Positions 34,542 to 43,702 are shown, counted from the stretch's first letter. The stretch is 64,000 nucleotides of DNA from Brevibacillus thermoruber 423 (GCF_000454065.1 NZ_KE695651.1:128248-192247); one strand, 5' to 3'. The notes: generated by a model not told the origin, from the sequence alone. Program-made: numbers and translations.

Positions 34542-36410
34542 CTACGGCTGAAATTTGTTCCGGTACTGGGCGAGCGTCAAGAGCGGCCAGATGTAGCGGT
34601 AGCTGTGGTAGTGAATGTAAAAGCCTCCGGGCAGGGCGGCGCCTGTCGGATAAGACGACGTCCAGTCCCGCCGCTTTCCCGCCGCGAGGAGAAAGCGGAC
34701 GCCCGCTTCCAGCTCCGGGCCCGTTCTGCGGGAGACGGCAGTCAGCGCGTCGACGGCCCAGGCCGTTTGCGACGGCGTGCTGGCGCCGAGGGGAACGTAT
34801 CGTTTCAGCACGTCGCTTTGGCACGACTCCCCCCAGCCGCCGTCCCGGTTCTGAACGCTCCGCAGCCACGAGACGCCTTTTTGGATCGCCGGATGATCGG
34901 GAGAGACACCTGCCGCGATCAACCCGCTCAGGGCCGCCCAGGTGCCGTACAGGTAGGAGATGCCCCAACGTCCGTGCCAAGAGCCGTTTGTCTCCTGATG
35001 ACGGAGCAGCCAGTCAACGCCCCGCCGGACGGCCGGATGCTGCAGCGTCATACCGGCGTGATTCCCCAAAAATTCCAATGTCCGCCCCGTCAGGTCGGCT
35101 GTGGACGGATCGGTAAAAGCGGCCTCCGCCCCGCCGGCGGGAAGCAGCTTGACCAGCGGATTGGCGGTGTTTCGTTCAAACGCCGGCCATCCGCCGTCAC
35201 TGTTTTGCATGGAAAGAAGCCAGCGCAGTCCCCTGTCCCACGCCTGCCGAATTGCCGGGTCCCCACTGCCGGCGCGGTGCAGGGCACGCAGCGCCGCCGT
35301 CGTATCGTCCACGTCGGGATTGATCGTGTTGATGTCGGAAAAGCCCCACCCGCCCGGCGGCACGCCCGGACTGCGCCGGGCCCAATCGCCGTATCGGTTG
35401 TGCTGGCGGCTGAGCAGGTAACGAGTCGCTTGTTGGATGACGGGGTGGGAGACCGGCATGCCGGCCGTTTGCAGGGCGTGACTGAGCAGTGCCGTATCCC
35501 AGATGGTGGACGTGGAGTTTTGCATGTGCAAAACGTCGCCAACGGGACAAACCAACCGCTCAGCGCCGCGAACCGCCCGGATGATGACGGGGTGATCCGG
35601 TCGGTAGCCCAGCGCGAGCAGGGCAAAGATCATCAGAAACGTGGCGGTGAAAAAACTGTACAAGGTGCCGTCCGGCTCCAGACGGTCCAGGAGAAAACGC
35701 TCCGCCTCCCGCAGCCCCAGCTCGCGGGCAGGCCGCAAGAAGGAGGGGAGACTGCGGATTCCGCTGTCGATCAGCTCGTGGAACCAGATGAGGTCCAGCT
35801 GCTGCGGACCGGCCGATGGCAGTCCGCGAAACAGGTCGGACAGGTCGGGCATCTGCCGGGACCTGACGGCAAACGTCCGGGCAGCCGCCACCATGATCGG
35901 GACCAGATGTACCCGGGCAAAGCCGACCAGATCAAACAGATGGAGGGGAAAAAAGGGCGGAACGAGCATGAACTCCGCCGGAATCGGAAACGGCGGCCAG
36001 GGATGTTGGCCGGTCAGGGCGAGCATGACCCTCGTGCCCAGATTGGCCTGCGCCAGTCCTCCCTTGGCCCGGATGAACCGTCTGGCCGCCTGCAGGCGCT
36101 CATCGGACGGCGCGGCGGCTCCGGCTGCCAGCAGGGCGAAATAGGATTCGATCGTCGTGGAGAGATTGCCGTCTCTCTCATCGGAATACAGCTTCCAGGT
36201 GCCGTCCGGTGCCTGCCGGGAAGCGATCCGCTTCGCCAGCCCGCTGATCAGCGGTTCGTTGGGGATGTTCAGGGTGCGCAGCAGGATGATCGCGTACGCG
36301 TCCGTCAACGGCCCGCTTTCAAAACAGTACCGCCAGGAGCCGTCGGCCTGCTGCTCGCGCTGCAGCACAGCAGTCAGCCGTTCCAGCTCGCTGTTCACGC
36401 GCAGCGGCAC
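34542..36410 (-). CDS. sqhC: Sporulenol synthase / squalene-hopene cyclase family
   Basis: This 622-residue terpene cyclase has the protonation motif DVDD (about residues 366-369) and several QW repeats, for example QNSDGGW, QNRDGGWGE and QETNGSW. Class II triterpene cyclases of this length include SqhC of B. subtilis, which cyclises tetraprenyl-beta-curcumene to sporulenol, a spore lipid. GTG 36410 lies 8 nt from GGAGG; the in-frame GTG at 36419 abuts it. The substrate could instead be squalene (hopanoid synthesis). The palindromic sporulation-type -10 at 36610-36624 could drive it. Confidence 0.87.
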   Translation of the reverse strand: MPLRVNSELERLTAVLQREQQADGSWRYCFESGPLTDAYAIILLRTLNIPNEPLISGLAKRIASRQAPDGTWKLYSDERDGNLSTTIESYFALLAAGAAAPSDERLQAARRFIRAKGGLAQANLGTRVMLALTGQHPWPPFPIPAEFMLVPPFFPLHLFDLVGFARVHLVPIMVAAARTFAVRSRQMPDLSDLFRGLPSAGPQQLDLIWFHELIDSGIRSLPSFLRPARELGLREAERFLLDRLEPDGTLYSFFTATFLMIFALLALGYRPDHPVIIRAVRGAERLVCPVGDVLHMQNSTSTIWDTALLSHALQTAGMPVSHPVIQQATRYLLSRQHNRYGDWARRSPGVPPGGWGFSDINTINPDVDDTTAALRALHRAGSGDPAIRQAWDRGLRWLLSMQNSDGGWPAFERNTANPLVKLLPAGGAEAAFTDPSTADLTGRTLEFLGNHAGMTLQHPAVRRGVDWLLRHQETNGSWHGRWGISYLYGTWAALSGLIAAGVSPDHPAIQKGVSWLRSVQNRDGGWGESCQSDVLKRYVPLGASTPSQTAWAVDALTAVSRRTGPELEAGVRFLLAAGKRRDWTSSYPTGAALPGGFYIHYHSYRYIWPLLTLAQYRNKFQP

Positions 36411-36609
36411 GCGCGCCACCTCCTTCGTCTGTCATCGTTTCGGTTGCGGTTCGCCGGGAAATCAGCTCACACTCTATGGCTATGACCGCCGGGATTGTCC
36501 GGCTCCCCGCCGCATGCGGCGGAACGGGAACCGATGGGGCAGGCCTGCCAAATTGGACGGCGCTGAAATGCAGCACATGGGCGTCCGTCCAATCAATCCA
36601 TACGTTTGA

Positions 36610-36624
36610 CTCATACCGTATGAG
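36610..36624. promoter_or_regulatory. Palindromic sporulation-sigma -10 element, possibly bidirectional
   Basis: CTCATACCGTATGAG has 7-nt arms around one base. It contains CATACCGTA on the plus strand and CATACGGTA on the minus strand, both matching the CATANNNTA -10 consensus of sigma-E/sigma-K. It lies 29 nt upstream of the YjcZ-type gene and about 200 nt upstream of sqhC. No clear -35 was identified. Confidence 0.5.
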
Positions 36625-36652
36625 TAGTTGCCGACAAAGGAGGGGAAGCGTA

Positions 36653-36751
36653 ATGAGTAGTCTGTTTAATGGCGGTTTTTTTGACGATTTTGCCTTGGTG
36701 CTGGTGTTGTTTGTCTTGCTGACGATCGTCGGGTGCGCCTGCGACAACTAA
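36653..36751 (+). CDS. YjcZ-family sporulation-associated small peptide
   Basis: This 32-residue peptide has a short polar start with Gly and Phe-Phe, then the typical FALVLVLFVLLTIVGCAC membrane-like segment of the YjcZ family of very small Bacillales proteins, which are found in spores. AAAGGAGGGG precedes the ATG. A sporulation-type -10 element lies just upstream, and a strong terminator follows, so this is a complete tiny transcription unit. Confidence 0.82.
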   Translation: MSSLFNGGFFDDFALVLVLFVLLTIVGCACDN

Positions 36752-36776
36752 TCCGGACACGCAAAAGGCGGGTATG

Positions 36777-36827
36777 AGCAAAGGGGGAGCGGAAGCGCTC
36801 CCTTTTGCTTTGCGGTTTTTTTGCGCG
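36777..36827 (+). terminator. Terminator after the YjcZ-type gene
   Basis: AGCAAAGGGGGAGCG pairs with CGCTCCCTTTTGCT, with TTTGCGGTTTTTTT following. Confidence 0.85.
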
Positions 36828-36969
36828 TGAGGCACAGCAGCTTGGCGGGCGGCTGGAACAGCGCACAGCCATTCGCCCTTTTTTTCCAACCTGTGTGAAC
36901 ACCCAACCCCAAACGCGGCATCTGTACATAGGATGATGCAGACATTTGTCACGACAGGGAGGAATCCAG

Positions 36970-37890
36970 GTGAAGATCTTGACGTTTCATCATCAAGCGC
37001 CGTTTGCCGACATTTTGGCGGAGCTGAAGGAGAAGTTGGCCACCCGGGCGGTGAAACAGCCGTGGCGCTGCTTTGACGACGTGTCCTGCATGTGCGTTCG
37101 CGATGAACTGTTTCAGATGTACCAGGACCACTTTTTGCGGCACAATCCGATCGTGGAAGAAAACGTGGTGGTCAGCGTGCACACGGAAGAAGAGGTGCCC
37201 TGGGGCGTGAAGTATGTAGGGGCGGAACGGATGTGGAAGAGAAGCAAGGGAACCGGGGTGAAGATCGCCGTCATCGATACGGGGATTGACCGCAGCCATT
37301 TCGAACTGCGGGATCGGGTGAAAGGAGGCATCGAACTGGTCCGGGGCAAACGCAACGGACACGGCACCCACGTGGCCGGCATCATCGTGGCGGAAATGAA
37401 CCAGCGGGGGATTGTCGGCGTCTCGCCGGAGGCCGATCTCTACGACGTGCGCACGTTCCGCGAGGACGGCACCGCCACGCTGTCCGACATCATGCGGGCG
37501 TTGAACTGGTCGATTGAACACAACATGGAGATCATCAACATGAGCTTCGGCATGCCGCAGTACAGCGAGGCGCTGGCGCGGATCGTCAAAAAGGCCGCGG
37601 ACCGGGGCATCGTCATGGTGGCGTCGGCCGGCAACAACGGGGGGACGGTGGAATACCCGGCCCGGTATCGGGAGGTGATCGGTGTCGGGGCGGTGGGCCA
37701 AAACGGCAAGCTGGCCGAATTCAGCTCGCGCGGAAAAGGGATGACGACGACAGCGCCGGGCGTGGACATTTTGTCCACCTGGCCGGGCAACAGCTTCAAG
37801 AAGCTGAACGGAACGTCGATGGCGGCTCCGCACGTGACCGGATTGATTGCGCTGCGCTTGGCGCGGCGGAAAAAAACGGCCGCGAGTTGA
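36970..37890 (+). CDS. Intracellular subtilisin-like serine protease (S8)
   Basis: This 306-residue protease carries the complete S8 triad: Asp103 (VIDTGID), His131 (NGHGTHVAG) and Ser283 (GTSMAAPHVTG), plus the oxyanion Asn in ASAGNNGG. It has no signal peptide; about 85 residues precede the catalytic domain and could act as an inhibitory N-terminal extension. The protein is therefore probably cytoplasmic, like intracellular subtilisins, although a Cys pair in its N-terminal part is unusual. GTG 36970 follows GGGAGG by 8 nt. Confidence 0.88.
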   Translation: MKILTFHHQAPFADILAELKEKLATRAVKQPWRCFDDVSCMCVRDELFQMYQDHFLRHNPIVEENVVVSVHTEEEVPWGVKYVGAERMWKRSKGTGVKIAVIDTGIDRSHFELRDRVKGGIELVRGKRNGHGTHVAGIIVAEMNQRGIVGVSPEADLYDVRTFREDGTATLSDIMRALNWSIEHNMEIINMSFGMPQYSEALARIVKKAADRGIVMVASAGNNGGTVEYPARYREVIGVGAVGQNGKLAEFSSRGKGMTTTAPGVDILSTWPGNSFKKLNGTSMAAPHVTGLIALRLARRKKTAAS

Positions 37891-37911
37891 CCGGCCGGAG
37901 GCTCCACAATG

Positions 37912-37949
37912 ACGGGCAGGCGATGCCGCTGATCGCCTGCCCGTTTTCT
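37912..37949 (+). terminator. Terminator after the subtilase gene
   Basis: ACGGGCAGGCGAT pairs with ATCGCCTGCCCGT, followed by TTTC. Confidence 0.85.
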
Positions 37950-37974
37950 TTGTGCCGTCCTGTTCCGCCTGCGG

Positions 37975-38289
37975 TTACTGGTGCGTTTTTGTTTCGTAGT
38001 CTTGCTGGACGCGAAACCATATATTAAGATCGTTTATAACGCTGGCCAATTCGTGAATCTCGCTGTTCAACTCGCAGGAGCGGGCGAAGTTTTCTTCCTC
38101 GAACATCTGTTTTTGCTTTTCGATGATGATGGCTTCCAACTGAATGATGCGGTCGGGAATCGTTGCGCGAATTTCTTCCCACTCCAGCAGCATGCTGGCC
38201 CGCTCTTCCGGCGAATACTCGTCCCAGTCGTGGTAGAGGACGGGAAGCCGAATGCCCAGCCGTTCGTCGTACTGAAATTGGTAACGCAA
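37975..38289 (-). CDS. Conserved-looking hypothetical protein, helical
   Basis: This 104-residue acidic protein is predicted mostly helical (EERASMLLEWEEIRATIPDRIIQLEAIIIEKQKQMFEEENF), possibly a short coiled coil. No functional domain is recognised. TTG 38289 (MRYQFQYDERLGIRLP) is preferred because AGGAG is about 10 nt upstream; ATGs at 38319/38316 lack a ribosome-binding site. It is convergent with the subtilase gene. Confidence 0.6.
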   Translation of the reverse strand: MRYQFQYDERLGIRLPVLYHDWDEYSPEERASMLLEWEEIRATIPDRIIQLEAIIIEKQKQMFEEENFARSCELNSEIHELASVINDLNIWFRVQQDYETKTHQ

Positions 38290-38372
38290 AGCCCTTTCAC
38301 TCCTCTCCGCTCCCATCATACCAAAAAAGGAGCCGCAGGGGGAGGGCCAAGCCCGCAAAGAGGTGAACCATT

Positions 38373-38834
38373 GTGACGACTGCAGCCAACGGCCGCGTGC
38401 TGATTGACGCCGACGCCTGTCCGCGAAGCGCGCTGGAGATTGCCCGGGCGCTGTGCGAGGAAAAAGGGTGGCGCTGCGTCACCTTTGCCAGCTACCATCA
38501 CCAGCTTCACGGCGAAGATCACGTCGTGGTGGACGCCGGCCCCCAGGCGGTGGACATGAAGCTGGCCAACGAAGCGGGAGCGGGCGACATCGTCGTCACT
38601 CAGGACATCGGACTGGCCGCTCTCGTGCTGGGGAAACGGTCCAGGGCCGTGACGCCGCACGGGTCGGTGTTCGATGCGGAACGGATCGCGTTTCAATTGG
38701 AAGAACGAAACGAAAAAGCGCGCTTCCGCCGGGGAGGCGGGCGAACCCGCGGACCGTCCGCGCGCACGCAGGAGGACGATCAGCGGTTTGCGGACGCGCT
38801 GCGCTGGTTGATGGAGGAGGGAGGACGAGGATGA
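38373..38834 (+). CDS. YqxD/YaiI-family (DUF188) protein
   Basis: This 153-residue protein has the DUF188 motifs LIDADACPRSAL near residue 10, DAGPQAVDMKLAN near 54 and DIVVTQDIGLAALVLGK near 72. The acidic residues resemble a PIN-like nuclease fold, but no activity is established for the family. GTG 38373 follows GAGGTGA. Its stop overlaps the PAP2 gene start (ATGA), so the two are translationally coupled. Confidence 0.88.
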   Translation: MTTAANGRVLIDADACPRSALEIARALCEEKGWRCVTFASYHHQLHGEDHVVVDAGPQAVDMKLANEAGAGDIVVTQDIGLAALVLGKRSRAVTPHGSVFDAERIAFQLEERNEKARFRRGGGRTRGPSARTQEDDQRFADALRWLMEEGGRG

Positions 38835-39502
38835 ATCGCCATTTGGCCGGTCTCCTGTGGGGAGCCGGATTCTTTTTGATCTTGTCGCTCGCCCTGATTG
38901 CGATGTGGCGCCGGGATTGGTTCGGCCCGCTGGATCAAGCGGCGTTTGCGGCAGCCGCCGGGATGCGGTCCGCGCCCCTGACGGCGGCCATGACGGCGGT
39001 GACCCAGTTGGGCGGGGGAATCGTGCTCGCGCCGCTCGGGCTGCTCGCGGCCGCGCTGCTGTTCGTGAACGGGTACCGTTCGCAAGCGGCTGCCGTCCTG
39101 ATCGCCCTCCTGGGCAGCGAACTGTTGAACGAGGGGCTGAAGCACTGGTTTGCCCGGCCGCGGCCGATCGGCTTCAACCTGATCGAGCGGCCCGACTCGT
39201 ACTCCTTTCCCAGCGGTCATGCGATGGTGAGCCCGCCCTTTTACGCCATGCTCGCCCATCTGCTGCGCGGGCGGCTGGCGGACAAGGCGTGGTCCGTGTA
39301 CATAACACCTGCTGGTGTGCTCTTGATCGTCCTGATTGCCGCAAGCCGCGTCTACCTCGGCGTGCACTACCTGAGCGATGTGCTGACAGGCCTCTGTCTG
39401 GGCGCTTGCTGGTACTGCCTTGTCCGATACGGTCTGGAAGCGTGGGGCAGCCGGCCGCGGCCGCAGACGGTCGGTCCTGTCACGCCCGCTCAGACGGAAT
39501 AG
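38831..39502 (+). CDS. PAP2-superfamily membrane phosphatase
   Basis: This 223-residue membrane protein has all three phosphatase motifs: KHWFARPRP (KX6RP), PSGH and SRVYLGVHYLSD (SRX5HX3D), within about six hydrophobic segments. Such enzymes dephosphorylate undecaprenyl pyrophosphate, phosphatidate or phosphatidylglycerol phosphate; a BcrC/PgpB-like role is plausible. It is coupled to the DUF188 gene upstream, and its last 13 nt overlap the convergent LysR gene. Confidence 0.88.
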   Translation: MNRHLAGLLWGAGFFLILSLALIAMWRRDWFGPLDQAAFAAAAGMRSAPLTAAMTAVTQLGGGIVLAPLGLLAAALLFVNGYRSQAAAVLIALLGSELLNEGLKHWFARPRPIGFNLIERPDSYSFPSGHAMVSPPFYAMLAHLLRGRLADKAWSVYITPAGVLLIVLIAASRVYLGVHYLSDVLTGLCLGACWYCLVRYGLEAWGSRPRPQTVGPVTPAQTE

Positions 39503-40371
39503 CCGAATTCCTGCATCAGGCCCAGCCATTTTTCCACGCTGGGCTTGTTCTTTTTGTCCCGGGGCAGGACGATGTAGGCGGAACGTTTGGGCGGTCGGCT
39601 GCCGACAATGGCGATTTCCTTCAGCGTTCCGGCGGCGAGGTCGGCCTTTACCGTCGAACGGGTCAGCAGGCTGACGCCCAGCCCTTCCTTCACCAGGTCG
39701 ATGGCCAGCTCCGCCTTGTCCACGTGCAGTTTGGGGACAAAGCTGCGCGGCAGCGTCTGCCGGATCCACTCGTCAAACGGCGGCCCCCAATTCATGAAGA
39801 GCAGGGGGAGGTTGCGCAGTTCGCGAGCGTCCACACGGGTCGCCGCGAGTATCGAGTCGTCCGGGGGGCTGACCAGCACGATCTCGTCTTCCCAGGCGGG
39901 AATCACCTCAAAGTTGGGCAGGGACGGTGGCACGTAGACGATCCCGATCTGGATGACGTTGTCCAGGAGAAATTGAATTACGTCGGCGGAGTGGCCCGTT
40001 TTGGTGCTGATGGCAATGTGCGGGTAGCGGTAGTGGTACTCCTTGAGAATCGGCTCCAGGATGGAGGTCCAGATCGAATTCAGGCTGCCGATGGAGAGGT
40101 AATCCTCGTACGGCTGGAGGGCGGCCACTTCGTTCAGCGCCTCGTTGGCGAGCTTCAGGATCCGTTCGGCGTACGGCAGCAGCGTCAAACCGGCCTGGGT
40201 GATCTTCACGCTGCGCTTGTCCCGGGTAAACAGCGGCTTGCCTACTTTTTCTTCCAGTTGTTTGATTCTCGTCGTAACGGTCGATTGGACAACGTGCAGC
40301 ATTTCTGCAGCTTTTGTGAAGTTTTTCGTTTGCGCCACGGTATAAAAGGCACGCAACTGTTCGAAATCCAT
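39490..40371 (-). CDS. LysR-family transcriptional regulator (divergent to an MFS gene)
   Basis: This 293-residue regulator has an N-terminal helix-turn-helix (MDFEQLRAFYTVAQTKNFTKAAEMLHVVQSTVTTRI) and a LysR effector-binding domain. It is transcribed away from an MFS transporter gene, with 131 nt between the starts. By the usual LysR logic it probably regulates that transporter in response to its substrate. Its 3' end overlaps the PAP2 gene by 13 nt. The ligand is unknown. Confidence 0.87.
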   Translation of the reverse strand: MDFEQLRAFYTVAQTKNFTKAAEMLHVVQSTVTTRIKQLEEKVGKPLFTRDKRSVKITQAGLTLLPYAERILKLANEALNEVAALQPYEDYLSIGSLNSIWTSILEPILKEYHYRYPHIAISTKTGHSADVIQFLLDNVIQIGIVYVPPSLPNFEVIPAWEDEIVLVSPPDDSILAATRVDARELRNLPLLFMNWGPPFDEWIRQTLPRSFVPKLHVDKAELAIDLVKEGLGVSLLTRSTVKADLAAGTLKEIAIVGSRPPKRSAYIVLPRDKKNKPSVEKWLGLMQEFGYSV

Positions 40372-40502
40372 ATGCTGGGTTCCCTCTTATCACATTCTTT
40401 GATTACTCTGTGCAAAAATGTTCGTTTCTCAAATTATACCCGCTTCCGTAAGCTGAGGGTATCGCGAATTGTTTGACAGTTGGTAGAGAGAGTGTGAGAG
40501 AG

Positions 40503-41720
40503 ATGAAGAGGGAAGTGTGGAGCGAAACGCCGTTTTCCGTCAAGTTGCTGCTGGCCACCTCGTTTTTGATGAACCTGGGGTTTTACGCGCTGATTCCGTA
40601 CCTGACCCTGTACTTGACGGGCAGCATCGGGTGGACGGTGGCGATGGCCGGCCTCGTCCTTGGCGTGCGTCAATTCTCGCAGCAGGGATTTGCCTTTCTC
40701 GGCGGGGTGGTGGCCGACACCTTTGGCTACAAGGGCACCATGGTACTGGGCCTGTTGATTCGCGCCGCGGGTTTTGCCCTGTTTGCGTTCTGTACAGAGC
40801 CGTGGCATTTTTTTCTGGCGGCCGTTCTCTCCGGTTTGGGCGGCTCGCTGTTTGAACCGGCCATGTCGGCCGCTTTTGCCGTGCTGACTCCCGAATCGAT
40901 CCGCAAAGACGTGTTTGCGTTTCGCAACGTGCTGACCAACATCGGCGTCGTCGGCTCCCAGGTCGTGGGGACCGCCCTGGCCGCCGTCGATTTTACGTAC
41001 CTGTCGCTGTTTGCCGGCGCCATTTTCGCGGGAAACGGGCTGATCGCGCTGTTCCTGCTGCAGCCGATTGAGGCGAAGCACGAGCGGCACGGCGTCTGGG
41101 CGAGCATGTCGCTGGTCCTGAAAGACAGGCGCTTTGTCCGCTACACGATGATCCTGATGGGCTACTACTACCTCAACATGCAGATTTTTCTCACCATCCC
41201 GCAATTGGCGGAGGACGTGACGCACAGCAAAACCGCCGTCGGCATCGTCTTGTCGGCCGTCTCCGTTTCCGTCATTTTGCTGCAGATGAAGGTCAGCCAG
41301 TGGCTGGAAGGGTACGCGCAGCGCCTCACCCTGATCGGATTGGGCACCCTGGTCATGGGATTCGGCTTGTTTTTGCTGGCGTTTGCTGATACGCTGTGGA
41401 TGTTGATCGCGGATGCGCTCCTGTTCGCCCTGGGCACGATGATCGCCGTGCCCCATATGATGGACATGGTGCAGCGTTTTGCGCCGCGCGAGCACGTCGG
41501 TGCCTACTACGGCTTCAACGGGTATTCGCTGGCGATCGGCGGTTCCGTGGGCCAGTTTGCCGGCGGTTGGGTGTACGATGCGGCCCAGCGGCTGGAGATG
41601 TCCTGGCTGCCGTGGACGCTGTGCCTGTTCGTCGGCCTCTGGGTGGCCTGGAAGCTGTACCGGATGGAGCAGGAGATGGCTCAATCCGGCAGCGACTGTA
41701 TGAGGATGGCCCGCTCCTGA
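40503..41720 (+). CDS. Major facilitator superfamily transporter (drug-efflux type)
   Basis: This 405-residue transporter has 12 predicted membrane segments, with the MFS loop GGVVADTFGYKGTMVLGLLIRAAGF between helices 2 and 3 near residue 65. It resembles the YttB/MdtG-like multidrug efflux group. ATG 40503 is chosen; the Shine-Dalgarno is weak, and GTG 40494 or TTG 40473 are alternatives. The divergent LysR gene is the likely regulator. Export substrate unknown. Confidence 0.82.
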   Translation: MKREVWSETPFSVKLLLATSFLMNLGFYALIPYLTLYLTGSIGWTVAMAGLVLGVRQFSQQGFAFLGGVVADTFGYKGTMVLGLLIRAAGFALFAFCTEPWHFFLAAVLSGLGGSLFEPAMSAAFAVLTPESIRKDVFAFRNVLTNIGVVGSQVVGTALAAVDFTYLSLFAGAIFAGNGLIALFLLQPIEAKHERHGVWASMSLVLKDRRFVRYTMILMGYYYLNMQIFLTIPQLAEDVTHSKTAVGIVLSAVSVSVILLQMKVSQWLEGYAQRLTLIGLGTLVMGFGLFLLAFADTLWMLIADALLFALGTMIAVPHMMDMVQRFAPREHVGAYYGFNGYSLAIGGSVGQFAGGWVYDAAQRLEMSWLPWTLCLFVGLWVAWKLYRMEQEMAQSGSDCMRMARS

Positions 41721-41815
41721 AAAATTTTTTTTGTGCTGACTTGAAACATTTTCCATCTTCCGCTCGTATATAACGGTAGAGATGGTTGGCACAAGAGAAA
41801 GGGAGGGAATCACAT

Positions 41816-41923
41816 ATGGAAGACATGAAGAAACTGAAACGGATGCTGCTTGTAACCAGTTCCCTTGGATTTGCCGTCTTTGCCATGGTGGTAATCACGG
41901 AGATTGTACGCGTAGCCATGTAA
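41816..41923 (+). CDS. Very small membrane protein
   Basis: This 35-residue peptide (MEDMKKLKRMLLVTSSLGFA...) has a basic start followed by one hydrophobic helix of about 20 residues. GGGAGGG lies 8 nt before the ATG, and a perfect 13-bp terminator follows 50 nt after the stop, which supports a real gene. No homologue is recognised. It might act as a membrane regulator or a toxin-like peptide, but no antitoxin is visible. Confidence 0.6.
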   Translation: MEDMKKLKRMLLVTSSLGFAVFAMVVITEIVRVAM

Positions 41924-41972
41924 CACGCCGTACGACGCACGATAGCAACTTACATGAATCGCTTGCGGAAAC

Positions 41973-42010
41973 GAAAAGCTTGCGGTCCCTCAAAGGCCGC
42001 AAGCTTTTCT
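41973..42010 (+). terminator. Terminator after the small membrane peptide
   Basis: GAAAAGCTTGCGG pairs perfectly with CCGCAAGCTTTTC around an 11-nt loop. It is usable from both strands and is also the first hairpin beyond the convergent permease gene. Confidence 0.8.
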
Positions 42011-42110
42011 GTGTGGAAAGGCGCGTTCCGCGTTCGGTTCGGTTTGGCTTGGTGCGGGAAACAGGGGACCGCCCGCGCCCCCATCCCGGATCAGCGGTGC
42101 ATCCGGCCGG

Positions 42111-43514
42111 TCAGGCCGCGTTTTGATCCGTCCAGCCGTTCTTTTTTTTGACATGCAGATGGTAGATGAGGATGCAGGCCGCGAGGAACGGAATCCCGCA
42201 GTACAGCGCGATCCGCTGCTCCGGGTCGAACGCCAGGCTGACCAGCACGGTGATGTTGAGAATCAGCGCGATCAGCGGAAGCACCGGGTAGAACGGCGTC
42301 CGGAACTTCAGGTCCTCCAGCAAGCCGCCGTTTCGCAGGTAATGGCGGCGGAATGCGAGCTGGGACAGGGAGATGGAAATCCAGCCCACCTGCGCTCCCA
42401 GACCGGCGATCGACAGCAGGACCATAAATACGGTGTCTTCCGCGATGAAGCCGGACAAGAGCGACAGCAGGGAAATGGCAAAGGTGATCAGGAGCGCGTG
42501 CATCGGAATCCCCTTGTGGTTGACCGTCGCCAGTTTGTCGCTGGCCATGCCTTCTTTCGACAGGGAGTAGAGCATCCGGGTGGCCGCGTACAGGCCGGAG
42601 TTGGCCACGGACAACAGCGCCGTCAGCACGACGAAGTTCATGATGTCGGCCGCATACGGGATGCCGATGCTGTCAAAGACGACAACAAACGGACTTTCGA
42701 TCACGCCCGCCTGCTGGTAGGGGATCATGCCGGCCAGGACGAAGATCGCCAGCACGAAAAAGACGAGCGTGCGCCAAACGGTGTTGCGGATCGATTTGGG
42801 AATCGTCTTTTCCGGCTCCTTGCTCTCACCGGCGGCAATGCCGATCAGCTCCGTTCCCTGGAAGGAAAAGTTGACGGTGATCATCGTCAGCAAGAGACCG
42901 GTGATCCCGTTGGGCAGAAGCGGGCTGTCCAGGTAATGGGAGAGCATCGGGGCGGGTTGGCCGTTTTTCATCTCGATCAGGCCGAACATGGCGGCGCCGC
43001 CCAGAATGATGAACAGGATGATAGCGCTTACCTTAATGCTCGAAAACCAGAATTCCGTCTCCCCGAACGCCCGCGCCGAAAGCGCATTCAATACGAACAA
43101 GACGGCACCGAAAATCGCGCACCACATCCAGACCGGTGAATCGGGAAACCAGCGCTGCATCAGCATGCCCGAAGACAAGAGCTCCAGCGCCACCGTGACG
43201 GCCCAGCCGAACCAGTACAGCCAGCCGACGGCAAACCCGAGCGACGGGCTGACAAACCGGGTCAGGTAGGTCTGGAACGAACCGGCCACCGGCATCGCCA
43301 CAGACAGCTCGCCCAGGCAGAGCATCGTCAGATACATGATCAGGCCGCCAACCAGGTAGGAGACAATCGTTCCGATCGGTCCCGCCTGGCTGATGGTATA
43401 GCCGGAGCCCAGGAACAGGCCGGTTCCGATTACGCCGCCGAGCGAAATCATGAACAGGTGGCGGCTGCTCATGGCCCGTTTCAATTCGTGGTGGTGCTCT
43501 TTCCGTGATGTCAT
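42111..43514 (-). CDS. APC-family amino-acid permease (RocE-like)
   Basis: This 467-residue permease has 12 hydrophobic segments and the AAT/APC signature SSRHLFMISLGGVIGTGLFLGSG at residues 16-38. The sequence GFAVGWLYWFGWAVTVALE and the position next to RocR and RocD suggest arginine/ornithine import, like B. subtilis RocE. A sigma-54-type promoter at 43574-43589 on the same strand supports RocR control. ATG 43514 follows GGAGAGGG. Specificity within basic amino acids or related compounds is inferred. Confidence 0.82.
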   Translation of the reverse strand: MTSRKEHHHELKRAMSSRHLFMISLGGVIGTGLFLGSGYTISQAGPIGTIVSYLVGGLIMYLTMLCLGELSVAMPVAGSFQTYLTRFVSPSLGFAVGWLYWFGWAVTVALELLSSGMLMQRWFPDSPVWMWCAIFGAVLFVLNALSARAFGETEFWFSSIKVSAIILFIILGGAAMFGLIEMKNGQPAPMLSHYLDSPLLPNGITGLLLTMITVNFSFQGTELIGIAAGESKEPEKTIPKSIRNTVWRTLVFFVLAIFVLAGMIPYQQAGVIESPFVVVFDSIGIPYAADIMNFVVLTALLSVANSGLYAATRMLYSLSKEGMASDKLATVNHKGIPMHALLITFAISLLSLLSGFIAEDTVFMVLLSIAGLGAQVGWISISLSQLAFRRHYLRNGGLLEDLKFRTPFYPVLPLIALILNITVLVSLAFDPEQRIALYCGIPFLAACILIYHLHVKKKNGWTDQNAA

Positions 43515-43573
43515 GTAACCCTCTCCTTCAGGAAAAATACAAACAGCCTTGCATAACCTGCGAGGACATGTCA

Positions 43574-43589
43574 TGCAAGGAGTGTACCA
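43574..43589 (-). promoter_or_regulatory. Sigma-54 (-24/-12) promoter for the permease gene
   Basis: Reading the minus strand, TGGTAC-N5-TTGCA closely matches TGGCAC-N5-TTGCW. It lies about 60 nt upstream of the permease ATG and next to the gene for a sigma-54-dependent activator. Confidence 0.75.
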
Positions 43590-43607
43590 AGTCGGAATTG
43601 TCTTGCG

Positions 43608-43625
43608 TTTGCGGACAATTGCAAA
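43608..43625 (-). promoter_or_regulatory. Candidate RocR enhancer half-palindrome
   Basis: TTTGC-N8-GCAAA lies just upstream of the sigma-54 promoter on the minus strand and resembles the TGCAAAA/TTTTGCA palindromes before rocD. Another TGCAAA is nearby at about 43640. Confidence 0.4.
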
Positions 43626-43702
43626 AACGGGGACAGCCTCTGCAAACGAATTGGGCAGCAAGCGCAAAAAAATTCGTCAGCCGCCAAAAATGTTGGCGCA
43701 CC

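Noticed and set aside
36610..36624. Palindrome as a repressor operator only
   Set aside because: It cannot be excluded, but the exact CATANNNTA match on both strands between two spore genes makes a sporulation promoter the simpler reading.
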